Shown: positions 1-5,879 of the stretch, in pieces
How the letters are laid out: each line of letters opens with the position of its first letter
Numbering within the stretch: position 1 is the first letter of the stretch
Source of the DNA: JBEGQX01 sp041180805
GTDB lineage: Bacteria; Planctomycetota; Planctomycetia; Gemmatales; Gemmataceae
DNA length: 6,821 nt
NCBI GenBank assembly: GCA_041180805.1
Contig: JBEGQX010000022.1
Location: forward strand, 1-6,821
Reading direction: 5' to 3'
Position numbers and translations under genes: made by a program
Notes under the pieces: generated by a model
Databases searched by the model: none
What the model saw: the letters and a program-made list of their open reading frames with translations, nothing else
What the model was told of the DNA's origin: nothing

Positions 1-445
1 GGCTGTCGCCTTTTTCTTCCTGCGTGGCCAGGGAATGTATATGTTCGCCATGGCGCTCGCGCACATCCTTGATGTGGCGAAGCCAGTTGTCGATTAACCC
101 AAACCGAGAATCATTCAGGGCCGCCAGCACACCACCGCATTGGTAATGGCCGCAAACAATAATATGCTCGACCTTCAAAACCTCTACCGCGTACTGAAGA
201 ACGCTCAGGCAGTTGAGGTCGGTATGCACCACCACATTTGCCACATTACGATGCACAAACAACTCGCCGGGCAACAATCCAACGATCTCGTTGGCGGGAA
301 CCCGACTGTCCGCACAACCAATCCAGAGGTACTTGGGCGCCTGGAGCTTGGAAAGTTTTTTGAAAAAATTTGGATCGTTCTTGGTCATCTTCTTGGACCA
401 GGAAACATTGCTATCGATTAGGTTCTTAAGATGGGTGCCAGCCAT
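1..445 (-). CDS. can: Beta-class carbonic anhydrase, 3' end cut by window edge
   Basis: Catalyses reversible hydration of CO2 to bicarbonate with a zinc ion, normally in the cytoplasm. The first 148 residues are visible and the gene runs off the left edge without a stop. The zinc site is complete: Cys44 and Asp46 in WIGCADSR, then His100 and Cys103 in GHYQCGG, with the Asp46/Arg48 catalytic dyad. The stretch LFVHRNVAN (residues 62-70) and TDLNCLSVLQYAV (75-87) match, from memory, the E. coli Can / H. influenzae type closely, offset by two residues. Trp41 and Arg66 correspond to two of the residues forming the inhibitory bicarbonate pocket of type II enzymes; the third, a tyrosine, lies outside the window. 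The full protein would be about 210-220 residues. The start at 445 is fixed by a strong Shine-Dalgarno AAGGAGG (452-458) six bases upstream. It lies 75 bases downstream of the lipoprotein gene on the same strand and may be co-transcribed or use its own promoter. Confidence 0.96.
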   Translation of the reverse strand, partial: MAGTHLKNLIDSNVSWSKKMTKNDPNFFKKLSKLQAPKYLWIGCADSRVPANEIVGLLPGELFVHRNVANVVVHTDLNCLSVLQYAVEVLKVEHIIVCGHYQCGGVLAALNDSRFGLIDNWLRHIKDVRERHGEHIHSLATQEEKGDS

Positions 446-508
446 GCAAGACCTCCTTGGGGTTAGAGAGATAAAGCCCGGGGTGGGTTTAGTATCCGGG
501 TCCTGCAT

Positions 509-514
509 ATTATA
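509..514 (-). promoter_or_regulatory. Possible -10 element for the carbonic anhydrase gene
   Basis: Read on the minus strand this is TATAAT, a perfect sigma-70 -10 hexamer. It sits in the 75-base gap between the lipoprotein stop and the carbonic anhydrase start, and would give a leader of roughly 55 bases. No good -35 hexamer is seen 16-18 bases upstream, so this is only a candidate. It overlaps the region immediately after the lipoprotein stop codon. Confidence 0.3.
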
Positions 515-520
515 GGAGAA

Positions 521-688
521 CTAATACTTGCGTTTTCCAGCGTTGGGATCTTCTTTTTGGCGGTTCTTCTGCAAGTCGTTGAATTCCTTTTCGAGCTGCG
601 CCTGATCGATGGGCTTCTCGGTCTTCGAGCATCCCGCACACACCAGGAACAGCCCTGTTAAAAAGCCGGCAAGAAGCGTCTTTTGCAT
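521..688 (-). CDS. Small lipoprotein downstream of DUF1559 gene
   Basis: This encodes a 55-residue protein with a lipoprotein signal: MQK, a hydrophobic segment (residues 5-18) and the lipid-accepting cysteine Cys20 in VCAGC. The lipobox is slightly unusual because position -3 is cysteine rather than a branched aliphatic residue. The mature part, about 36 residues, is highly charged and hydrophilic (EKEFNDLQKNRQKEDP), probably helical or disordered, with no recognisable domain. The start at 688 is chosen over the upstream in-frame ATG at 862 because that longer form would overlap the DUF1559 gene and place the signal sequence internally; GGAG lies six bases before 688. Only 17 bases separate it from the DUF1559 stop, so the two are probably one transcript. 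Small lipoprotein genes directly after DUF1559 genes are, to my knowledge, common in planctomycetes, but their role is unknown. Family not recognised. Confidence 0.82.
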   Translation of the reverse strand: MQKTLLAGFLTGLFLVCAGCSKTEKPIDQAQLEKEFNDLQKNRQKEDPNAGKRKY

Positions 689-705
689 ATCATGCTCCGA
701 AAAAA

Positions 706-1677
706 TCAGGGAAGTTGCTCCACCTCGCCGCCCGCCCTGGTGCCCACAGCTGTCCAAACCACAGGGTTGATATTCTCGGGAATAAAGCGTGTGGACCCAT
801 CGCACATCACCACATTGGCGCCACCACTGTGGAAGCTGCTGGCGGGGCTTACCAGATGCCACCAGTCACCGTTGGGTCTCCAACAAGGGCTGTTGGGGGG
901 AAGCAGATGGTTGTAGCCTGTTCTCCAGATAGAACCCTCGCGCCAGGGGTAACCACGATAGCGCCAGTCCGTCCAGCCTGCGGGACCGCCGGCAGTCTGC
1001 CAGTTTCTGGCCTGAAAGTAACTTCGCGCAGTGGTAATGTTAGCGCTGTTCTGGCTGCCCCCCTCGAAGCAATCGGTGCGAGGATCCCAAGCAGAAGAAT
1101 TGGTGTAAGCGCCTTTGCAAACCTCCGCGAAAGCTGCGGTATTGCTCATGCCATCCGTAATATCCTTGAAACCGGCGATGGGTGCTGCCGGTTTACCCCC
1201 TGCGGCAAAGTTCGGCCCAAATGGACCATCCCAGCCATTGCTTACCACCCAAGAACCAAAATTGGCGTGATAGCTCGTCCAACCATAAAGGGTTTGCGCT
1301 GCCGGGTTGGGGTCCGATGGACAGGAAAGAAGCTTGAGTTTAAAAATGGAAACCGGATCGTTCGGGCTGGCGGAGGCACCGGACATCTGATCCAAAATGT
1401 ATCCCTTAAAGATAGCATCCTGTTCAATGTAGGGCAGAAGATAAACCAACGGGCTTGGGCCGAATGTGGCCGAAAGCAAACTTCCCGATGGGAAGGTGCC
1501 ATTGGTATTCAGGTAATTGTGCATGGCCAGGCCAAGCTGCTTCAAATTGTTGGAACAGGTCGCCCGGGATGCCGCATCGCGCACTTTCTGCACGGCCGGC
1601 AACAACAACCCGATTAATATGGCGATAATTGCAATTACAACCAATAACTCGATTAATGTGAAACCGCGCTTGCGCAT
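706..1677 (-). CDS. DUF1559 protein with type IV prepilin-like N-terminus
   Basis: 323 residues. The N-terminus MRKRG|FTLIELLVV is a classic class III (prepilin) signal: short basic leader, cleavage expected after Gly5, Glu at mature position 5 (Glu10), then a hydrophobic helix to about residue 28. The following LLPAVQKVRDAASRATC and NNLKQLGLAMHNY (residues 25-55) are the hallmark of the DUF1559 (SBP_bac_10) family. The C-terminal block FHSGGANVVMCDGSTRFI (282-299) is the family's conserved His-to-DG motif. Six cysteines (41, 119, 187, 203, 265, 292) suggest disulphides in an exported domain. The protein is expected to be exported and anchored or assembled like a pseudopilin. Planctomycete genomes carry dozens of these; the function of the family is not established. 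The start at 1677 precedes the leader directly; the sequence before it is G-rich but not a canonical Shine-Dalgarno. It is followed by the lipoprotein gene, and aconitase diverges upstream. Confidence 0.95.
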   Translation of the reverse strand: MRKRGFTLIELLVVIAIIAILIGLLLPAVQKVRDAASRATCSNNLKQLGLAMHNYLNTNGTFPSGSLLSATFGPSPLVYLLPYIEQDAIFKGYILDQMSGASASPNDPVSIFKLKLLSCPSDPNPAAQTLYGWTSYHANFGSWVVSNGWDGPFGPNFAAGGKPAAPIAGFKDITDGMSNTAAFAEVCKGAYTNSSAWDPRTDCFEGGSQNSANITTARSYFQARNWQTAGGPAGWTDWRYRGYPWREGSIWRTGYNHLLPPNSPCWRPNGDWWHLVSPASSFHSGGANVVMCDGSTRFIPENINPVVWTAVGTRAGGEVEQLP

Positions 1678-1762
1678 ACCCCACCCCCAAGCAGTTTGAA
1701 AGAATAGATCGATGGATCAAACTTGGAGAAGAACCGGATATACTTTTTCGAATAGTCCTGAA

Positions 1763-1786
1763 CTGATGATCTAATCTTATCATCGG
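1763..1786. repeat. Operator-like inverted repeat in divergent spacer
   Basis: GATGAT (1765-1770) and ATCATC (1779-1784) form perfect inverted arms separated by eight bases; the flanking pairs C-G and T-G extend it to eight pairs if transcribed. There is no T run, so it is not an intrinsic terminator. It lies 86 bases upstream of the DUF1559 start and 109 bases before the aconitase start, where a dimeric regulator could act on either gene. This role is inference. Confidence 0.4.
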
Positions 1787-1860
1787 ATAAACCGCCAATG
1801 CAACTTGAATCATGAAAAAGAGTTTCCATGTTGCCTAAACTCACGCATCTGATGAGAATA

Positions 1861-1888
1861 TCCCCATGACCAATTAACCACGGGGAAG
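1861..1888 (+). promoter_or_regulatory. acnA ribosome binding site with potential masking hairpin
   Basis: The likely Shine-Dalgarno GGGGAAG (1882-1888) lies six bases before the acnA ATG. TCCCC at 1861-1865 is exactly complementary to GGGGA at 1882-1886, and one mismatch further in, TG (1867-1868) can pair with CA (1879-1880). The short hairpin would hide the ribosome binding site. The pairing is visible; a regulatory function is inferred. Confidence 0.4.
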
Positions 1889-1894
1889 TCTGTT

Positions 1895-4600
1895 ATGAAG
1901 AATAGTTTTGGAACTCTTTCGAACATCCATGTCGCTGGCAAGACCTTTGCGTATCATTCGCTGAAAACGCTGGAAAAGAAGCTTCCCCAGATTGGCAAGC
2001 TGCCCTTCTCGCTGAAGATTCTCCTGGAAAACCTTCTTCGCACCGAGGATGGCATCAGTGTGAACCAGAAGGATATCGAAGCACTTGCAAACTGGGACGC
2101 CAAGACCACCCCTACCAAGGAAATCAGTTTCACACCCGGTCGGGTATTACTGCAGGATTTCACCGGGGTTCCAGCTGTTGTTGACCTGGCTGCCATGCGA
2201 GACGCCATGAAAGCCATGGGTGGAGACCCCACCAAGATCAATCCCCTTTGCCCCGCGGAACTGGTCATCGATCACTCGGTGCAGGTGGATAACTTTGGAA
2301 CCGAACTCGCTTTCAAATCCAATGCGGAACTGGAATTCCAGCGCAACCGCGAACGCTACGCCTTCCTCCGTTGGGGGCAGGGTGCTTTCGATACCTTCAA
2401 GGTGGTTCCACCGGAAACGGGCATCGTCCATCAGGTAAACTTGGAATATCTGGCCCGCGTTGTCATGACAGGCAAGATGGATGGAACCACTTTCGCCTAC
2501 CCGGATACTGTCGTGGGCACCGATTCACACACCACCATGATCAACGGCCTGGGTGTGCTGGGTTGGGGCGTGGGTGGAATCGAAGCTGAAGCCGCCATGC
2601 TTGGCCAGCCTGTCTCCATGCTTATTCCCGAAGTTGTTGGCTTTAAGTTGACCGGCAAACTTCCCGAAGGCGCCACCGCCACCGATCTGGTTCTTACAGT
2701 CACCGAGATGCTTCGCAAGAAGGGTGTCGTGGGCAAGTTTGTTGAATTCTACGGACCCGGTCTGGCAGACCTGCCACTCGCGGACCGCGCCACCATTGCC
2801 AACATGGCACCGGAATATGGTGCCACTTGCGGTATCTTCCCCGTGGATGCTGAAACCATACGCTTCCTGCGCTTCAGCGGACGCAACCCCGACCAGGTTG
2901 CCCTTACCGAAGCCTATATGCGCGAACAGGGCCTGTTCCATGATGCCTCAACACCTGAACCAAGCTATAGCGCAACGCTGGAACTTGACCTGGGCGCAGT
3001 GCTGCCCAGCCTGGCTGGCCCAAGCCGCCCTCAAGACCGTGTGCTGTTAAGGGATGTGAAGAAATCCTTCACGGATGCACTTCCCGGGCTGATTGCCAAG
3101 GCAAAGCCCAAGGCCGGTGTGGCACCTGCAACCCTGACCTCGAAGGGCACCGCCACCATCGACGGGCAATCGCACGAGCTTCCTCATGGGGCGGTGGTTA
3201 TTGCCGCCATCACCAGTTGCACCAACACATCCAACCCATCGGTAATGCTTGCCGCTGGTTTGGTTGCGAAGAAGGCCGTAGACAAGGGTCTTTCCACGAA
3301 GCCCTGGGTAAAAACCAGTTTGGCTCCTGGTTCCAAAGTGGTTACCGATTACCTTAATGATGCCGGATTGACAGAACCGCTGAACAAGCTGCGTTTCAAC
3401 TTGGTGGGTTATGGCTGCACCACCTGCATTGGAAACAGCGGGCCGCTTCCAGCTCCCGTCTCCAAGGCCATCGAGGATGGCCAGCTTATTGTCTCCGCGG
3501 TGCTTAGCGGCAACAGAAACTTCGAAGGCCGCGTTCATTCCGAGGTGCGCGCCAACTACCTTGCATCACCCCCATTGGTGGTTGCCTATGCCCTGGCAGG
3601 AAGGGTGGACATCGATTTCAACTCCGAACCCATCGGCACAGGCAAGGATGGTAAGCCGGTTTTCCTTAAGGATATCTGGCCCACACAGGCAGAGATGGCC
3701 AAGGCTGTCGCATCCCATGTCAAATCTGAAATGTTCACCAAGGAATACGGTGAAGTGTATAAAGGTGATCCTGAATGGCGCGACTTGCCGGTTCCCACCG
3801 GGGACCGCTATTCCTGGGATGCAAGCTCCACCTATGTGAAGCACCCGCCTTACTTTGAAAACATGCCCAAGGTGCCGGGCAACATAACCGACCTTCAGGG
3901 TGTGCGTGTGCTTGCAGTGCTGGGCGACAGCATCACTACCGACCATATATCCCCCGCCGGCAATATCAAGAAGGATAGTCCCGCTGGCAAGTACCTCCTC
4001 GAACGAGGTGTTTCCGCGGCAGACTTCAACAGCTATGGCGCAAGGCGCGGTAATCACGAAGTCATGGTGCGTGGCACCTTCGCCAACATTCGCCTGAAGA
4101 ATATGCTGGCTCCGGGCACCGAGGGGGGCTTTACCCGTCACCTTCCATCCGGCGAAGGCATGACCATCTTTGATGCCTCCGAAAAGTACCACGCCGAGAA
4201 GGTGCCTTTGGCCATTCTGGCGGGCAAGGAATACGGATCTGGCAGCTCCCGTGACTGGGCCGCCAAGGGCCCTGCGCTTCTGGGTGTTCGCGTGGTCATT
4301 GCTGAAAGCTATGAACGCATCCACCGAAGCAATCTGGTTGGCATGGGTATCCTTCCCCTGCAATTCGCACCCGGCCAGAATGCCGCCTCACTCGGCCTGA
4401 CCGGCGAGGAAGTCATCACCGTTTCCGGTTTGGCAGATGTCCTTGAGAAAAACTTTGCCCCGGGTAAAACCATTACCGTGAAGGCAAATGACAAGACATT
4501 CCAGGCTGTTGTTCGCATCGACACTCCACAGGAAGTTCTTTACTACAAGCATGGAGGCATTCTTAGGTTTGTTCTCAGGCAGCTTGTGGAGGCAAAGTAG
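1895..4600 (+). CDS. acnA: Aconitate hydratase A (aconitase, AcnA/IRP1 type)
   Basis: This [4Fe-4S] enzyme interconverts citrate and isocitrate through cis-aconitate in the TCA cycle; it is cytoplasmic. At 901 residues it has the usual length of the AcnA/IRP1 branch. Cluster ligands are Cys442 (ITSCTNTSNPS) and Cys508 and Cys511 (GYGCTTCIGNSG). Asp210-Ser211-His212 (VGTDSHTTM) belong to the active site, and Ser784 and Arg786 in GSGSSRDWAAKG match the catalytic serine and substrate-binding arginine. The catalytic core covers about residues 60-580; the swivel domain begins near GDSITTDHISPAGN and includes FNSYGARRGNHEVM. No key residue is missing and no frameshift is seen. The start at 1895 gives the normal N-terminus and follows GGGGAAG at six bases. 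It appears monocistronic: divergent from the DUF1559 gene and closed by a strong terminator. Some aconitases of this type bind mRNA when they lose the cluster; this cannot be judged from sequence alone. Confidence 0.99.
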   Translation: MKNSFGTLSNIHVAGKTFAYHSLKTLEKKLPQIGKLPFSLKILLENLLRTEDGISVNQKDIEALANWDAKTTPTKEISFTPGRVLLQDFTGVPAVVDLAAMRDAMKAMGGDPTKINPLCPAELVIDHSVQVDNFGTELAFKSNAELEFQRNRERYAFLRWGQGAFDTFKVVPPETGIVHQVNLEYLARVVMTGKMDGTTFAYPDTVVGTDSHTTMINGLGVLGWGVGGIEAEAAMLGQPVSMLIPEVVGFKLTGKLPEGATATDLVLTVTEMLRKKGVVGKFVEFYGPGLADLPLADRATIANMAPEYGATCGIFPVDAETIRFLRFSGRNPDQVALTEAYMREQGLFHDASTPEPSYSATLELDLGAVLPSLAGPSRPQDRVLLRDVKKSFTDALPGLIAKAKPKAGVAPATLTSKGTATIDGQSHELPHGAVVIAAITSCTNTSNPSVMLAAGLVAKKAVDKGLSTKPWVKTSLAPGSKVVTDYLNDAGLTEPLNKLRFNLVGYGCTTCIGNSGPLPAPVSKAIEDGQLIVSAVLSGNRNFEGRVHSEVRANYLASPPLVVAYALAGRVDIDFNSEPIGTGKDGKPVFLKDIWPTQAEMAKAVASHVKSEMFTKEYGEVYKGDPEWRDLPVPTGDRYSWDASSTYVKHPPYFENMPKVPGNITDLQGVRVLAVLGDSITTDHISPAGNIKKDSPAGKYLLERGVSAADFNSYGARRGNHEVMVRGTFANIRLKNMLAPGTEGGFTRHLPSGEGMTIFDASEKYHAEKVPLAILAGKEYGSGSSRDWAAKGPALLGVRVVIAESYERIHRSNLVGMGILPLQFAPGQNAASLGLTGEEVITVSGLADVLEKNFAPGKTITVKANDKTFQAVVRIDTPQEVLYYKHGGILRFVLRQLVEAK

Positions 4601-4650
4601 GGTCCGCCAATCGCGCTTGGGTAAGTTGAACTGAGACTGGCCATAACTTT

Positions 4651-4683
4651 ATCAACAGGGGCTACCCCCCTGTTGATTTTTTT
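4651..4683 (+). terminator. Intrinsic terminator of acnA
   Basis: An 11-base-pair perfect stem pairs ATCAACAGGGG (4651-4661) with CCCCTGTTGAT (4667-4677), with a five-base loop CTACC, followed directly by six more T residues (4678-4683). It starts 50 bases after the aconitase stop codon. This is a strong rho-independent terminator in the plus direction. Confidence 0.93.
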
Positions 4684-4877
4684 AAGCCAACCAACATGCC
4701 CAAAGTCCTTGATAAGCCTGCGAAAAAGGATGGATTGCAAATTATTTCCGTTTTTTTAGAAAATTTGACTTATTTTATCGAAAAAGTCGGCTAGCTATCT
4801 TTAGGGCAAAACGGCTAACACTGAAATCGGAAGCCATCAGGTTTCCGAACCTTTCCATTAATTCCGGAGATTTTTCG
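4684..4877 (+). other. AT-rich spacer upstream of the small membrane protein
   Basis: This stretch follows the acnA terminator and should hold the promoter of the gene at 4878. It has runs of A and T and a TTGACT hexamer near 4766, but I see no well-spaced -10 partner, so no promoter is called. No RNA gene or convincing coding region is visible. Confidence 0.5.
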
Positions 4878-5054
4878 ATGAATGAGAAGATATTGGGTAA
4901 AGCTTGTTTTGTTCTTGGTTTTTTAAGCATTGCGGGAAGCATAGCGATCTGGTTTTTAAGCAAAGAATCTGATGTTGCCCATGGAGAGCGCTTTGGGATT
5001 TTTGTAGGTTTGTGGGCGCCGACATTTTTCACTCTCTCGAACCGATGGAAGTAA
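4878..5054 (+). CDS. Small two-helix membrane protein, function unknown
   Basis: A 58-residue open reading frame starting MNEKILGKACF. Two hydrophobic segments are visible, about residues 9-27 and 39-54, joined by a charged hydrophilic loop (SKESDVAHGERF), and it ends NRWK. This fits a small inner-membrane hairpin protein, with the basic tail probably cytoplasmic. The second helix motif ERFGIFVGLWAPTFF resembles short unnamed bacterial proteins that I recall carrying a similar pattern, but I cannot verify the family. The start is well supported: GGAGA (4866-4870) lies seven bases before the ATG, in a region otherwise AT-rich and poor in open frames. It stands alone between the acnA terminator and the fasciclin gene, 266 bases before the latter. 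The function is unknown. Confidence 0.78.
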   Translation: MNEKILGKACFVLGFLSIAGSIAIWFLSKESDVAHGERFGIFVGLWAPTFFTLSNRWK

Positions 5055-5281
5055 CGTGCTGGAATTTCAGAAATGAATCAGGAAAATGGGAAAACTCTGG
5101 CTTGTTTGGAAACACCCTATTTGCCTGAATAACCAGCAAATACATCAAATAATTTAAAAAGATTTTGCTAAATTTTTTTTCCCGGGGACTTGCGTCTATT
5201 AGTTCATTAGCGATCTGGGAAATTCTTATTTTCGATGCAGTTGTTTGCATTGTTCCCCAAGATGCCAAAAAATTGTTCTGA
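5055..5281. other. AT-rich non-coding spacer before the fasciclin gene
   Basis: No gene is supported here. The minus-strand open frame crossing it is mostly antisense to the fasciclin gene. The stretch contains long A and T runs and presumably the fasciclin promoter, but no hexamer pair with good spacing could be assigned. No convincing terminator for the small membrane protein was found. Confidence 0.5.
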
Positions 5282-5314
5282 AGAAGATTCCTTTCAAAAT
5301 CTTCTCGATGGGAG
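5282..5314 (+). promoter_or_regulatory. Hairpin next to the fasciclin ribosome binding site
   Basis: AGAAGATT (5282-5289) and AATCTTCT (5298-5305) form a perfect eight-base-pair stem with an eight-base loop. It ends four bases before the Shine-Dalgarno GGGAG (5310-5314), which lies six bases before the ATG at 5321. The ribosome binding site itself remains unpaired, so the hairpin may stabilise the transcript or act as a regulatory site; this is inference. Confidence 0.45.
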
Positions 5315-5320
5315 TATTTC

Positions 5321-5812
5321 ATGCGTATGTTCAGTCTTGGTTTTTTCGCGCTGATGTCAGCAGCCATGTTTGGTAATGCACAAGCAGCGGCAGACAAGGA
5401 CATTGTCGATACCGCAGTGGGTGCCGGCAGCTTCAAGACGCTTGCCGCAGCATTGAAGGCGGCAGACCTTGTAGAAACCCTTAAAGGCAAGGGTCCATTC
5501 ACTGTTTTTGCCCCAACCGATGAAGCCTTCGCAAAACTTCCCGCGGGTACTGTTGAAACCCTGCTGAAGCCTGAAAACAAGGCCAAGCTTGCAGGTATTC
5601 TTACCTACCATGTGGTCGCAGGCAAAGTTGAGGCAAAGGACGCCGTGAAACTAAAGTCTGCCAAGACTGTCAATGGCGCGTCTTTCAAGATTACGGCGGG
5701 CAAAGACGGCGTGATGGTTGACAAGGCAAAGGTAGTGAAGACAGATATCGGTTGCAGCAATGGAGTTATCCACGTGATCGATGCAGTAATTCTTCCCCCA
5801 GAAAAGAAGTAA
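5321..5812 (+). CDS. Secreted single-domain fasciclin (FAS1) protein
   Basis: 163 residues with an N-terminal signal peptide: Arg2, hydrophobic FSLGFFALMSAAMFG (residues 4-18), and a probable signal peptidase I site after AQA (residue 22). One FAS1 domain fills the rest (about 26-160). It shows the H1 motif PFTVFAPTDEAF (59-70), the central Tyr96-His97 in ILTYHVVAGKV, and the H2 motif GVIHVIDAVILP (148-159). FAS1 domains mediate adhesion or ligand binding outside the cell; no enzymatic role is expected. The size matches the common bacterial secreted type, once called MPB70-like. A single cysteine (Cys145) remains in the mature protein. GGGAG (5310-5314) supports the start at 5321; the second ATG at 5327 would also keep the signal peptide but is further from the ribosome binding site. 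The gene appears monocistronic, with its own terminator downstream. Ligand and partner are unknown. Confidence 0.96.
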   Translation: MRMFSLGFFALMSAAMFGNAQAAADKDIVDTAVGAGSFKTLAAALKAADLVETLKGKGPFTVFAPTDEAFAKLPAGTVETLLKPENKAKLAGILTYHVVAGKVEAKDAVKLKSAKTVNGASFKITAGKDGVMVDKAKVVKTDIGCSNGVIHVIDAVILPPEKK

Positions 5813-5836
5813 CTCTTTCCGGATCTTTATTTCAAT

Positions 5837-5867
5837 GAAGCTCACCTAAAGGTGGGCTTCTTTTGTT
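5837..5867 (+). terminator. Intrinsic terminator of the fasciclin gene
   Basis: GAAGCTCACC (5837-5846) pairs with GGTGGGCTTC (5851-5860) through ten base pairs including one G-T wobble, with a TAAA loop, followed by TTTTGTT. It lies 24 bases after the fasciclin stop. On the opposite strand the stem is not followed by a T run, so it should work mainly in the plus direction, although it sits between convergent genes. Confidence 0.9.
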
Positions 5868-5879
5868 AGTGATAATTTA

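Noticed and set aside
521..862. Longer form of the lipoprotein starting at 862
   Set aside because: The extra 58 residues would overlap the end of the DUF1559 gene and bury the lipoprotein signal in mid-protein; the start at 688 has a proper ribosome binding site.
715..1617. A 300-residue open frame on the plus strand
   Set aside because: It is fully antisense to the DUF1559 gene, whose protein has unmistakable family motifs; the plus-strand translation has no recognisable domain.
3566..4363. A 265-residue open frame on the minus strand
   Set aside because: It lies entirely within the aconitase gene on the opposite strand and is an open frame by codon bias only.
4696..4794. A 32-codon open frame starting ATGCCCAAAG just after the acnA terminator
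   Set aside because: No Shine-Dalgarno sequence, no recognisable motif, and it begins only 13 bases after the terminator T run.
4766..4800. TTGACT as a -35 element with TAGCTAT as -10
   Set aside because: The spacing is over 20 bases, too long for a sigma-70 promoter, and no better -10 is present.
5151..5180. AATTTA/TAAATT arms followed by a T run, as a possible terminator for the small membrane protein
   Set aside because: The stem is only six A-T pairs with a 12-base loop, too weak for intrinsic termination; it is probably base composition.
5029..5586. A 185-residue open frame on the minus strand
   Set aside because: It is antisense to the fasciclin gene at one end and runs through an AT-rich spacer at the other, with no family motif.
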